In this document: in pieces, positions 30,811 through 39,013 of the stretch
Layout of the letters: each line of letters starts with the position of its first letter
Numbering within the stretch: position 1 is the first letter of the stretch
IMG/VR virus record: IMGVR_UViG_3300037225_000325
Coordinates: 1 to 54,618 of that record
Origin: a virus
Reading direction: 5' to 3' (one strand)
DNA length: 54,618 bases
The notes under the pieces: model-generated
What the model was told of the DNA's origin: nothing
Database searches by the model: none
What the model saw: the letters and a program-made list of their open reading frames with translations, nothing else
Translations under genes and position numbers: made by a program

Positions 30811-31367
30811 GTACGGCAAGCCGACAACTCATTACGGAAGGAACAATAGTGAGTGGCAAAGAAAAAGTTTTCATGGACGAGATAGCAGACAACAAAAAGA
30901 GGTATGTCTACCACCCCTGTACCTTCTACTTTCTCGGCGGAAGTAAGTACACGCCCGACTTCTTCTGCATCGAGGATCGGGAATACATTGAAGTCGTAGG
31001 ATCAAGACAGGCATTTCATTACAATAAAGAGAAATATATCAAAATGGGAGAAGAATACCCCGACATGAAATTTACCATCATCAACCTAAGCGATGACGAG
31101 TACACGTATGCCACAAATCCAGCTAAGGGAAATCATAAGGGCCCGTCAAGGATTTGGGCGGAAGAGACGTCGGTAAAAATGGGGATTTCTTATACAACAA
31201 TTCTTACCTACTTACGCGGAAAAGGAAAGATTTACACGGCCATGTTCCCTTTAGCAGAGGCATTGGCGGCCTTTTCTGGGCTAAAACCAACAGACTATAT
31301 ACATCCCTCAAAACGCATAATATACGAGATATCAAAGGAGACCCTAATGCCCGAGGCCACCCCATGA
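30801..31367 (+). CDS. Restriction-nuclease-fold-like protein with HTH-like C-terminus
   Basis: 188 residues from the ATG at 30801 (GGAGG upstream), overlapping the previous stop by 10 bp. Residues ~45-90 (FLGGSKYTPDFFCIEDREYI, EVVGSRQ) resemble the PD-(D/E)XK core, PDF followed by E-x-x, but the usual catalytic Lys after EV is Val. The C-terminal part (ETSVKMGISYTTILTYLRGK, LAEALAAFSGLKPTDYI) looks like a helix-turn-helix. May be an inactive nuclease used for DNA binding. Low certainty about function. Confidence 0.6.
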   Translation: MGLSTASRQLITEGTIVSGKEKVFMDEIADNKKRYVYHPCTFYFLGGSKYTPDFFCIEDREYIEVVGSRQAFHYNKEKYIKMGEEYPDMKFTIINLSDDEYTYATNPAKGNHKGPSRIWAEETSVKMGISYTTILTYLRGKGKIYTAMFPLAEALAAFSGLKPTDYIHPSKRIIYEISKETLMPEATP

Positions 31368-31433
31368 GACACGCTTTCAAATCGGCTCGCGGCTCAGGTG
31401 GTGGGGGGTGGCACAAAAAAGGAGGAGAGAAAT

Positions 31434-32357
31434 ATGTGTGAGTTCGTCTCGTTTATCGAATACAAAGATGATGTCTGGTTCCTCACAAACGATTGTCTCA
31501 GAACCAAGGAAGGGAAGGCTCTTCGGAAGTATCTCGGAGATCAATTTACCAACGACATTAGGGGGCATGGAGCTATCCGGCGCTACTACGGCATACCAAA
31601 GGATAAGGGGGTGAATGAGGAAATCACCCGTTTTGATACGCCCAATACGTTTCCCCCCAAGATCGTTGAGGCCATCAAAGATGGAGCGTTTTCCATGATT
31701 TCCCCGCTTCCTATGGGTATTTTGAGGCAGCCCCTCTATGCTGACTACTATGCCAAACGGCAGCTCCTCGATGCTGACTATAATGCCAAACGGCAGCTCC
31801 TCGATGCTGACCGCTATGCCAAACGGCAGCTCCTCTATGCTGACCGCTATGCCAAACGGCAGCCCCTCGATGCTGACTATAATGCCAAACGGCAGCCCCT
31901 CGATGCTGACTATAATGCCAAACGGCAGCTCCTCGATGCTGACTATGATGCCAAACGGCAGCCCCTCGATGCTGACTATGATGCCAAACGGCAGCTCATC
32001 GATGCTGACTACTATGCCAAACGGCAGCCCCTCTATGCTGACTACTATGCCAAACGGCAGCCCCTCGATGCTGACTATGATGCCAAACGGCAGCCCCTCG
32101 ATGCTGACCGCTATGCCAAACGGCAGCTCCTCGATGCTGACTATAATGCCAAACGGCAGCCCCTCGATGCTGACTATAATGCCAAACGGCAGCTCCTCGA
32201 TGCTGACTACTATGCCAAACGGCAGCTCCTCGATGCTGACCGCTATGCCAAACGGCAGCTCCTCGATGCTGACTACTATGCCAAGCTGAAGCCCCTCGAT
32301 GTGGCAACATGGAAATTGATAGCCGATAGGGAGAATAGGATTGAGGTATGGCAATGA
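31434..32357 (+). CDS. 11-residue (hendecad) repeat protein
   Basis: 307 residues; the ATG at 31434 follows AAAGGAGGAGAGA. The N-terminal ~99 residues (MCEFVSFIEYKDDVWFLTND ...) resemble an N-terminal domain found before repeats in other phage proteins. Then 17 copies of an 11-residue unit of the pattern (P/L)L(D/Y)AD-xx-AKRQ, followed by a short helix. Hendecads form right-handed coiled coils, so a long rigid rod is predicted. Residues 6-7 of the unit vary among YY, YN, YD and RY. Paired with the pentapeptide gene. Function unknown. Confidence 0.78.
   Translation: MCEFVSFIEYKDDVWFLTNDCLRTKEGKALRKYLGDQFTNDIRGHGAIRRYYGIPKDKGVNEEITRFDTPNTFPPKIVEAIKDGAFSMISPLPMGILRQPLYADYYAKRQLLDADYNAKRQLLDADRYAKRQLLYADRYAKRQPLDADYNAKRQPLDADYNAKRQLLDADYDAKRQPLDADYDAKRQLIDADYYAKRQPLYADYYAKRQPLDADYDAKRQPLDADRYAKRQLLDADYNAKRQPLDADYNAKRQLLDADYYAKRQLLDADRYAKRQLLDADYYAKLKPLDVATWKLIADRENRIEVWQ
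31731..32291 (+). repeat. 33-bp tandem repeat tract (17 copies)
   Basis: Each unit carries CTCGATGCTGACTA, a variable codon pair, and GCCAAACGGCAGC. Variation is concentrated in the first codon (CTC/CCC) and the diresidue codons. The second minisatellite within 2 kb. Minus-strand and alternative-frame ORFs over it are shadows. Confidence 0.9.
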
Positions 32358-32533
32358 ACAATGACTGGACTTCCGAACTCGCCCGGATGAAGACGGAGAA
32401 TGAGAAGTACAGGACGATGCTTGAGCGGATAGCGAGGTGGGGCAGCCCCATCTATGGACCACGGGACTATACCTCCCAGGATGCCCAGGACATGAGGAGA
32501 TGGGCCATAAAAGCCATGGAGGTTAAACCATGA
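32348..32533 (+). CDS. Small helical protein (61 aa)
   Basis: MAMNNDWTSELARMKTENEK, then YRTMLERIARWGSPIYG and a second helix. A coiled-coil-like N-terminal half. A second ATG at 32354 is possible. Overlaps the repeat-protein stop by 10 bp. Common type of phage small protein; no function known. Confidence 0.6.
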   Translation: MAMNNDWTSELARMKTENEKYRTMLERIARWGSPIYGPRDYTSQDAQDMRRWAIKAMEVKP

Positions 32534-32808
32534 CACCACAAGCCAACATCATAATCCTTGCTGCGATCTTTGGAATTGCCTGGGCGATTTATCGCCACGT
32601 AACCAGGCCCCGCTCCACTTCCCCGACGAGTGCCTGGGGGTATCGGCCAAACTGTATTGGGAAGCCAGATAGCCCCGTCGATACCCTCTCGCCCTGTTGG
32701 ATGTTCAAGAGGTTGAGGGAGGCGGGGTATACGCCAAAAACAACGACTGTTTCCATTCATTATGTGGCGTCCATGCCCAAAAGAAAACCGAAGGAGGTAT
32801 TCCCATGA
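32530..32808 (+). CDS. Small membrane-anchored protein (92 aa)
   Basis: ATGA overlap with the previous gene. One N-terminal membrane segment (ANIIILAAIFGIAWAIY) then a basic, Cys/Pro-containing tail. Overlaps the next start by 4 bp. Could face the cytoplasm from the inner membrane. Unknown role. Confidence 0.55.
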   Translation: MTPQANIIILAAIFGIAWAIYRHVTRPRSTSPTSAWGYRPNCIGKPDSPVDTLSPCWMFKRLREAGYTPKTTTVSIHYVASMPKRKPKEVFP

Positions 32809-33125
32809 ACGATGCAGACTTTGACCTTTTAAACCGTCTGGATAAGCTGGCGCGGGACTTTACAGCCCTTTACTCTGACCACATATTCGGCGTAGATAAA
32901 AACAGGGTGCATTTGTCCCCTGAGTGCTTCAAGCGGCTATTTGCTGACAGGCTTGATATTGAATGGGGGATATGCGGGAGTAGTTACGAGGCATCTGTCA
33001 CCATCAACGGTATCAGGTTCCATGCCCTTATGGCCCCTATCTATAAAGAACTTTCCGACGAGACGAAGGCCCAGATGATGGGAAGGCCCGTCTTCGTCGA
33101 GGGACTTGGGGAAGTGGTGCTATGA
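32805..33125 (+). CDS. Hypothetical protein (106 aa)
   Basis: The ATG at 32805 follows GGAGGTATTCCC. MNDADFDLLNRLDKLARDFT, then VHLSPECFKRLFADRLDIEW and a beta-rich CGSSYEASVTINGIRFHALM. A helix-plus-sheet soluble protein, not recognised. ATGA overlap to the zinc-finger gene. Confidence 0.65.
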   Translation: MNDADFDLLNRLDKLARDFTALYSDHIFGVDKNRVHLSPECFKRLFADRLDIEWGICGSSYEASVTINGIRFHALMAPIYKELSDETKAQMMGRPVFVEGLGEVVL

Positions 33126-33346
33126 TTCTCCGTGATGATTTAGGCGAGGCTGAGGACCACACCCCTACACTTACCCTTAAGCGTGAGGAGAAAACGACCC
33201 AGAAGGGCGACAGCGACGAGGTAGACTGGCAAGACAGGGTAGAGAGGCAGAAGGAGACTACCGACATGCAGAATAAGTGGTACTGCCCTCGGTGCAGGCG
33301 GTGGCATCGGGATTATGATTGCAGTTTTTGCAATGGCAACGACTAA
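33122..33346 (+). CDS. Small zinc-finger protein (74 aa)
   Basis: An acidic, polar N-terminus, then WYCPRCRRWHRDYDCSFC: a CxxC...CxxC zinc ribbon in the last 25 residues. May bind RNA or DNA, or a host protein. Immediately before the annealing-protein gene. Confidence 0.6.
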   Translation: MILRDDLGEAEDHTPTLTLKREEKTTQKGDSDEVDWQDRVERQKETTDMQNKWYCPRCRRWHRDYDCSFCNGND

Positions 33347-33356
33347 GGAGGAGAAG

Positions 33357-34292
33357 ATGGAAGAGATAGCAAGGTATGACGCACAGCATGGTGTAGTTAA
33401 TTTCGAGGATTATGCCATGAACACGGCCAGCTTGGTTAAGCAGGTCAAATTGATTCAGGACGTGATGGCCCAGGTAATGAAGGACGGGGAACACTACGGG
33501 AAAATCCCAGGCACCAACAAGCCCACCCTTCTGAAGCCTGGAGCGGAAAAGCTCTGTATGGTCTTCAGGCTCGAACCTGACTACGCGATCATCAGGGAGT
33601 TTAGGGAGGACACCTTTATTGCCTACACGGTGAAATGCACCCTGAAGCATATCCCCACGGGGCAGTCGATAGCTTCGGGTGTCGGCTCCTGCAACAGCCG
33701 TGAAGAAAAGTACCGCTGGCGGTATCAGGAAGATGCAACTGATAAGCAGGTTCCGAAGGAATACTGGGCCGCTCGGACTGCTGGCGACACCAAGGAAATG
33801 AAGCGTCTGATAGGTGAAGGGATGAGGACCGTAAAGGTCGAGGGCGTGTGGTGGATCGCCAATGCCACTAAGGTTGCGAATGACAACCCGTGGGACCTGG
33901 ATAACACCATTATGAAAATGGCTTGTAAGCGGGCCCTGGTTGCAGCCACCCTGAACGCTACGGCAGCATCGGACATCTTTACTCAGGATGTCGAGGACAT
34001 GCCGAGTGACTTAGTGGGCCACCAGAATGGGGATATGAAGAGCAAAGAACCCGTGAAGCAACCGCAGGCAAAGTCATCCACTGACGGCAATTCTACCCGC
34101 CTCTCTGAAGCCCAGATGAGGAAGATTCAAGTCGAGTTTTCCCGCCTGAAGGTGGCCGAGGCCGACAAGCATAAATGGGTCTGTGATGCCCTTGGACTCC
34201 CAGCCCTTGAGAGCATGAAGGATTTGACCGTGGCCCAGGCCATAAGCCTGATTGACACTATGACGAAGATGGAGGCCCCGAAAGGTGAATAG
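33357..34292 (+). CDS. Probable single-strand annealing / recombination protein
   Basis: 311 residues from the ATG at 33357 (AAGGAGGAGAAG). The core has VMKDGEHYGKIPGTNKPTLL, KPGAEKLCMVFRLEP and YTVKCTLKHIPTGQSIASGV, then NTIMKMACKRALVAATLNAT, a pattern seen in phage recombination proteins that sit next to exonuclease genes. The C-terminal ~90 residues are polar and then helical. The next gene is a PD-(D/E)XK exonuclease, which supports a two-component recombination system. The exact annealase family could not be fixed by eye. Confidence 0.68.
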   Translation: MEEIARYDAQHGVVNFEDYAMNTASLVKQVKLIQDVMAQVMKDGEHYGKIPGTNKPTLLKPGAEKLCMVFRLEPDYAIIREFREDTFIAYTVKCTLKHIPTGQSIASGVGSCNSREEKYRWRYQEDATDKQVPKEYWAARTAGDTKEMKRLIGEGMRTVKVEGVWWIANATKVANDNPWDLDNTIMKMACKRALVAATLNATAASDIFTQDVEDMPSDLVGHQNGDMKSKEPVKQPQAKSSTDGNSTRLSEAQMRKIQVEFSRLKVAEADKHKWVCDALGLPALESMKDLTVAQAISLIDTMTKMEAPKGE

Positions 34293-34896
34293 CCCCTACT
34301 CCTTCGACCCAGAAGGACACATTCACCGCCTGAATGGTCACATCGTCCCAGGCGCCACCACGCTCCTACATGATGAGAATTTCGTCGATGACCGATGGTT
34401 TACCACTTGGGGCCGAGACAAGGGAACCGCCTTTCACCGGGCCAAGCAACTTTACAATATGAATGACCTTGACTGGGATAGCGTAGACCTACAGATCGAA
34501 GGCTACTTGAGGGCATATATCAAATGGCTTGAGGAATCCCGGTTCAAGGTCGTCCACTGTGAGGAGCCGGTCTGGTCCCTGATATGGGGCTTTGCGGCCA
34601 TCCCTGACGATGTGGGCTACTTTCCCAATGATTCAGTAATAAGTATCGTTGAGGACAAGACGTGGTCCGTGCAGCCATGGGTGAGGCTACAGACGGCCCT
34701 GTGTCAGATAGGTCTGCAAGAGGTCCACCCTGAGTATACGAGGGTGAAGCGGTACGGGTTGGAATTGAGGGAGAACGGGACGTATTCGATGCCAGAAGAA
34801 TATCGGGACCGGAGCGACATAGGCGTTGCGCAGGCGTTGGTGACGGTTCACAAGTGGAAAGCAAATAATCTCAAGAATGGAGGAAGACATGAGTAG
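34285..34896 (+). CDS. PD-(D/E)XK exonuclease, RecB/Cas4-like
   Basis: 203 residues from GTG at 34285 with GGAGG upstream. Motifs: WGRDKGTAFHRAKQLYN (H51), PDDVGYF (D109), VEDKTW (E123-x-K125) and LQTALCQIGLQ, the QxxxY-like helix of this nuclease group. Such nucleases resect double-stranded ends to feed the partner annealing protein upstream. Together they would support phage recombination and concatemer formation. Confidence 0.82.
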   Translation: MNSPYSFDPEGHIHRLNGHIVPGATTLLHDENFVDDRWFTTWGRDKGTAFHRAKQLYNMNDLDWDSVDLQIEGYLRAYIKWLEESRFKVVHCEEPVWSLIWGFAAIPDDVGYFPNDSVISIVEDKTWSVQPWVRLQTALCQIGLQEVHPEYTRVKRYGLELRENGTYSMPEEYRDRSDIGVAQALVTVHKWKANNLKNGGRHE

Positions 34897-35074
34897 GTTC
34901 ATAGCATCCGCACAACAGGATAGGGACTTCGCATTATCAATTATGCCCGATGTCCTAGAGGACGCCGTTGACTGGATAAGCGGCAATCTAATCCCGGAAG
35001 AGGTTTTCTCGGAAAAAGACCTTGACGATTGGGCCATTTCTTACGGCTACACAAAGGAGGAGCGACATGAGTGA
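34889..35074 (+). CDS. Small acidic protein (61 aa)
   Basis: ATG at 34889 after GGAGGAAGAC, 8-bp overlap with the exonuclease gene. MSRFIASAQQDRDFALSIMP, then DVLEDAVDWISGNLIPEEVF. Helical, acidic. Could be an inhibitor or a DNA mimic, but nothing specific supports it. Confidence 0.6.
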   Translation: MSRFIASAQQDRDFALSIMPDVLEDAVDWISGNLIPEEVFSEKDLDDWAISYGYTKEERHE

Positions 35075-35732
35075 AGCAGCATTGCAGTTGATCGAGACGC
35101 AAGAGGTAGAATCGAAAGCGCTAGCAATCCCTGAACAAGCCAAGGCTATCAAGATCGTGGACGCCGTGACCTATGTCCAGGCCGGGGAGACGTTGAAGGT
35201 TATCAAGGGTATCCGCAAGGAGATTGACGCTACTTTTGACCCGATTATCGAGGCCGCGCACCAGGCCCACAAGATCGCTATTGATAAGAAGAAGAAGGCC
35301 GATGCCCCCTTGGTGGAAGCAGAGAATTACCTGAAGCCTGCTATCTTTGCCTATGCCGTAGAACAGGAGCGCAAGAGGAAGGCCGAAGATGGCCGCTTGT
35401 GGAAGATTGCCCGGAAAGAGGAAGAGGATAGGCGCATGGCCGAAGCCCTATCAGCCGAGGCAGAAGGCAACCATGAGGAAGCTGAAGAGATTATACAGGC
35501 TCCTGTCTATGTTCCCCCCGTGGTGGTAGAGAAGCAGACACCGACAGTATCCGGCGTGTCGATGGTCACCACGTGGAAGTTCCGCATCGTGGACGAACTT
35601 AAAGTACCCCGTGGATACCTCAAGGTTGATGAGATCAAGATAGGGGGCGTAGTCCGGGCCATGAAGGGAGCCACGAGCATAAGTGGTGTGGAAGCGTATC
35701 CAGAGACAGGGGTTAGGAGCGGATCAAGATAA
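35067..35732 (+). CDS. Coiled-coil protein of the recombination cluster
   Basis: 221 residues; start at 35067 after AAGGAGG. Mostly one long helical region (GETLKVIKGIRKEIDATFDP, KKKKADAPLVEAENYLKPAI, RMAEALSAEAEGNHEEAEEI), then a compact C-terminal domain (MVTTWKFRIVDELKVPRGYL). This type of protein is often found with phage annealing proteins and exonucleases. Role unknown, perhaps DNA end handling. Confidence 0.68.
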   Translation: MSEAALQLIETQEVESKALAIPEQAKAIKIVDAVTYVQAGETLKVIKGIRKEIDATFDPIIEAAHQAHKIAIDKKKKADAPLVEAENYLKPAIFAYAVEQERKRKAEDGRLWKIARKEEEDRRMAEALSAEAEGNHEEAEEIIQAPVYVPPVVVEKQTPTVSGVSMVTTWKFRIVDELKVPRGYLKVDEIKIGGVVRAMKGATSISGVEAYPETGVRSGSR

Positions 35733-35743
35733 AGGAGGCCCAC

Positions 35744-36013
35744 TTGAAACACATCACATCCGAGCTTTTACAGGAATTGCCGGCTGATGGTAATTCGACA
35801 CTTCCGGATTCTGCCCCGAAGAAAGGCCACAAGAAGCCCTATATCCTGTTCCCCGCGGATGACCCTACCAACGGGATCGAACAACCCGCCCTCGGCTCCC
35901 GGTGCGAGTCCTGCGATACCGCCACATGGGTAAGCGGCCTCTTCATGGGCTGCAAGTTGCCGGCGGACCAGAAGTGCAAGGATCTGGAGAATCAGCCTCA
36001 CCAAGGGGCATAA
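35744..36013 (+). CDS. Small Cys-rich protein (89 aa), TTG start
   Basis: TTG at 35744 after GGAGGCCCAC. An N-terminal MKHITSELLQELPADGNSTL, then a cluster RCESCDTATWVSGLFMGC with two further Cys, a likely zinc-binding module. Unknown function. Confidence 0.6.
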   Translation: MKHITSELLQELPADGNSTLPDSAPKKGHKKPYILFPADDPTNGIEQPALGSRCESCDTATWVSGLFMGCKLPADQKCKDLENQPHQGA

Positions 36014-36026
36014 AAAGGAGGACGTT

Positions 36027-36479
36027 ATGTCACAGTATTATGTAGGAGTAAAGATCGTGTTTGCCTGGTCGGAAGTGAAGGATGGTAAAGAAGGGTATGC
36101 CGTCAAGTATCCCGATGGCTATACCTCGTGGTCTCCAAAGGACGTTTTTGAATCGGCTTATCTTCCCATGGGTGATGGTAACGATAACTCCGTCACTCAG
36201 GCCATGGTGGACCTGTTCACGGGCAAGGAGTACGTTGCGAGGGATGAGGATGACGGGAAGACAACCGTAGTCCAGTGCAAACTGGCTTCTGGCTTCATGG
36301 AGTACGGGGTAAGCTCCTGTGTTGACCCAAAGAATTACGACTCCATTATTGGGTCAGAACTGGCCCTCAAGAGGATCAAGGATGTTGTCTGGAAGTGCCT
36401 CGGTTTCGTGGTCCAGTGGGGCAAATTCGGCATCAATACAAACATAGGATTGAACGCAAAAGCCCGTAACGAGGGTTAA
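36027..36479 (+). CDS. Gp49-like (Sf6 gp66 family) protein
   Basis: 150 residues. The C-terminal half matches the phage Gp49 family: TTVVQCKLASGFMEYGVSSC, VDPKNYDSIIGSELALKRIK and VWKCLGFVVQWG. The N-terminal ~65 residues (FAWSEVKDGKEGYAVKYPDG) are an additional domain. The family is widespread among phages with unknown function. Its ribosome site (AAAAGGAGGACGTT before ATG) is repeated at two lysis-cluster genes. Confidence 0.75.
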   Translation: MSQYYVGVKIVFAWSEVKDGKEGYAVKYPDGYTSWSPKDVFESAYLPMGDGNDNSVTQAMVDLFTGKEYVARDEDDGKTTVVQCKLASGFMEYGVSSCVDPKNYDSIIGSELALKRIKDVVWKCLGFVVQWGKFGINTNIGLNAKARNEG

Positions 36480-36500
36480 GACCCTCAATAATAAGGCTGT

Positions 36501-36522
36501 ACCCGGTTCGGCCCCACCGGGT
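36501..36522 (+). promoter_or_regulatory. Hairpin CCCGGTTCGGC element, copy 1
   Basis: ACCCGGT and ACCGGGT arms around the 8-nt loop TCGGCCCC, 25 nt before the ATG at 36548. A near-identical element lies at 39266-39286, also shortly before a start codon. No T-run follows, so it is not a terminator. Candidate regulatory RNA element. Confidence 0.5.
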
Positions 36523-36547
36523 TATCAAAAGGGCCAATGGTGAAAAG

Positions 36548-36778
36548 ATGGGTAAGGGTGATCGGTTCTCGTCCATAAGGCGAAAGCAGGCTGCGATTAA
36601 AACGGCAGAAGCTACCGGCCAGATTGCGGATAGCCTTGAGGTACGCATGGCATTGCTGGACCGCATGAAAAACGGAGAGATAACGCTTGAACAGCTTCGG
36701 GATGAACTGAAGAGAATCAAACGGGGAGCGAAGGCGGCGGGAATGACTACCCGAGAACAAGCATACCGGGAGGGGTGA
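36548..36778 (+). CDS. Hypothetical helical protein (76 aa)
   Basis: MGKGDRFSSIRRKQAAIKTA, then SLEVRMALLDRMKNGEITLE and QLRDELKRIKRGAKAAGMTT. All-helical, basic. A GTGAAAAG leader rather than a strong ribosome site, preceded by the hairpin element. Unknown role. Confidence 0.6.
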   Translation: MGKGDRFSSIRRKQAAIKTAEATGQIADSLEVRMALLDRMKNGEITLEQLRDELKRIKRGAKAAGMTTREQAYREG

Positions 36779-36782
36779 AAAG

Positions 36783-36833
36783 ATGGCTGACATTTTATCC
36801 GATTTACGAGATGCCGACGAGAGGGGAAGATGA
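36783..36833 (+). CDS. Possible 16-aa leader peptide of the helicase-methyltransferase
   Basis: MADILSDLRDADERGR; its stop overlaps the ATG of the large gene (ATGA). Purely positional support. Confidence 0.3.
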   Translation: MADILSDLRDADERGR

Positions 36834-39013
36834 ACTATAAGGATTTTCTCACCTCTAAGCGTCTCATTGTAGGATCATCGGGCATATCGGTTTATGATTC
36901 CGACATCCATCAGATGCTATTTCCCTTTCAGCGTGACCTTGTTAGATGGGCCTGCAAGAAAGGCAAGTCTGCCATTTTTGCAGATACCGGCCTTGGCAAG
37001 ACCTTCATGCAACTTGAATGGGCACGGCTCATGGCCAAGAAGGCCTTCATAGTCGCCCCTCTCTCCGTGGCAAGGCAGACAGTCAAGGAAGCGCAAAAGA
37101 TAGGCATCACGGTCAATTACTGCCGTTCCCAGGCGCAAACCACGGACGGCCTGAATATCACCAACTATGAAATGATAGAAGCGTTTGACCCCTCAGCCTT
37201 CGATGCCGTGGTCCTTGATGAATCATCCATTTTGAAATCAATAGCAGGGAAGATAAAAGCCAAAATGATAGAAATGTTCGCGGAGACCCCTTATCGTCTA
37301 TGCTGTACGGCTACCCCGGCCCCGAATGACATAGCTGAGATTGCCAACCATGCGGAGTTTTTGGGTATTATGTCGCGGGTAGATATGCTTGCAACCTTCT
37401 TTGTCCATGACGATGAAGGGTGGCGGCTTAAAGGCCATGCTGAAGAACCGTTCTACCGATGGATGGCATCGTGGGGCATGTCGATCAGAAAACCGTCAGA
37501 CCTCGGATACGATGACGATGGGTACATTTTACCGCCTCTTACGATTGAGCCGGTGTTTGTCGATACGACTGTGGCCCCGGATGGTCAGTTATTCTTTACT
37601 GGCTTGAAGGGCATAACTGACAGGTCTGCGGTACGGAAGGCGACCGTGCATGACCGGATGACTTTGGCCGCGTCTCTCGTCAACGGTGACGGGGAACAAT
37701 GGATTATATGGTGCGGATTGAACGATGAGGCCGATGGAATAGCGCGGCTTCTGTCGGATTCAGTCAACATTAAGGGGTCCATGTCGATTGAGGCAAAGAT
37801 AGCAGGGATTGAAGGGTTTCAAGATGGAATGATAAGGACGCTCATTTCAAAACCAAAAATAGCCGGGCATGGCCTGAATATGCAAATGTGCCATAACATG
37901 GTATTTCTCGGGCTGTCTGATTCCTACGAGGCCTATTATCAGTGCATCAGACGCTGTTATCGATTCGGACAGACCAAGCCCGTAAGGGTCTTTATCGTCC
38001 TGTCTGAAATGGAGCGGGATATTTTCAGGAATGTTCAAAACAAGGAAAGGGAGGCCCGGAAGATGGGAGACCGATTGATCGAACACGTTAAACAGTACGA
38101 GAAGGCGGAGATTGAAGAACTGGGCATGGAGTTTATCTACGAGACGGAGACCGTTAAGCACGATGAATACACGATGATGCTCGGTGATTCCGTGGAGAGG
38201 ATGAAGGAAATACGGAATAACTCCATCGGATTATCGGTGTTTTCGCCGCCGTTCATGTCGCTGTACACCTATTCCCCCACTGAGCACGACGTAGGAAATA
38301 GTCGGGGAGAAGAAGAGTTTTTCGGTCACTTCGGGTTTATCATGGACGAGTTGAAGCGCGTCACCAAGCCGGGACGGTTGTGTTGCGTCCATGTTGCCCA
38401 AGTCCCTGCCATGCTTGTCCGTGACGGGTATATCGGGATGAAAGATTTCAGAGGCAAAACCATCATGGCTTACGAGGACCACGGATGGATTTATCAGGGC
38501 GAGTGTTGCATCGACAAAGACCCCCAAGCCCAGGCCATCAGGACACATAGCAAGGGTTTGTTGTTCGCTCAGTTGAAGCGGGATGCCTCATGGCTACGTC
38601 CCGCCCTTGCCGATTACATTCTGGTATTCAGGGCACCAGGAGACAACGAAAGCGCTATCCTTCCAGACCTTACAAATGATGAATGGATCGAGTTCGCAAG
38701 GCCTATTTGGTATGGAATCCGAGAGACAGACACCTTGAACTTCACTGAGGCCCGTACCGACAAAGATGAGCGGCATATATGCCCCTTACAGCTTGGCACG
38801 ATAGAGCGGTGTATCCGGCTTTGGAGTAATGCAGGCGATACCGTCCTGTCTCCTTTCGCCGGGATAGGGTCAGAGGGGTATCAGGCTTTGAAACTTGGCA
38901 GGAGGTTTGTAGGTATCGAATTGAAGAAGGCGTACTACCAGACAGCCCTGAAAAACCTTGAATTGGCCCTGAAAGAACGGAATGCCGGGACACTCTTCGA
39001 GGCCACTCTATGA
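36830..39013 (+). CDS. Helicase-DNA methyltransferase fusion
   Basis: 727 residues. Residues 1-440: SNF2-type superfamily 2 helicase with Walker A FADTGLGKT (50-58), VVLDESS (motif II, DES), CCTATPAPND (motif III) and YYQCIRRCYRFGQTKPV (motif VI). Residues ~440-727: DNA methyltransferase with VFSPPFMSLY (SPPF motif IV, ~470) and VLSPFAGIGSEGYQALKLGR then RFVGIELKKAYY (SAM motif I, ~675-705), so the catalytic motif precedes the SAM motif (beta-class order). SPP-type motif IV suggests N4-cytosine or N6-adenine methylation. Probably modifies phage DNA against host restriction. No partner nuclease domain is visible. Confidence 0.88.
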   Translation: MNYKDFLTSKRLIVGSSGISVYDSDIHQMLFPFQRDLVRWACKKGKSAIFADTGLGKTFMQLEWARLMAKKAFIVAPLSVARQTVKEAQKIGITVNYCRSQAQTTDGLNITNYEMIEAFDPSAFDAVVLDESSILKSIAGKIKAKMIEMFAETPYRLCCTATPAPNDIAEIANHAEFLGIMSRVDMLATFFVHDDEGWRLKGHAEEPFYRWMASWGMSIRKPSDLGYDDDGYILPPLTIEPVFVDTTVAPDGQLFFTGLKGITDRSAVRKATVHDRMTLAASLVNGDGEQWIIWCGLNDEADGIARLLSDSVNIKGSMSIEAKIAGIEGFQDGMIRTLISKPKIAGHGLNMQMCHNMVFLGLSDSYEAYYQCIRRCYRFGQTKPVRVFIVLSEMERDIFRNVQNKEREARKMGDRLIEHVKQYEKAEIEELGMEFIYETETVKHDEYTMMLGDSVERMKEIRNNSIGLSVFSPPFMSLYTYSPTEHDVGNSRGEEEFFGHFGFIMDELKRVTKPGRLCCVHVAQVPAMLVRDGYIGMKDFRGKTIMAYEDHGWIYQGECCIDKDPQAQAIRTHSKGLLFAQLKRDASWLRPALADYILVFRAPGDNESAILPDLTNDEWIEFARPIWYGIRETDTLNFTEARTDKDERHICPLQLGTIERCIRLWSNAGDTVLSPFAGIGSEGYQALKLGRRFVGIELKKAYYQTALKNLELALKERNAGTLFEATL

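Noticed and set aside
31377-32462. Long minus-strand frame over the 33-bp repeats
   Set aside because: A shadow of the repeat. It has no ribosome site and runs against the operon.
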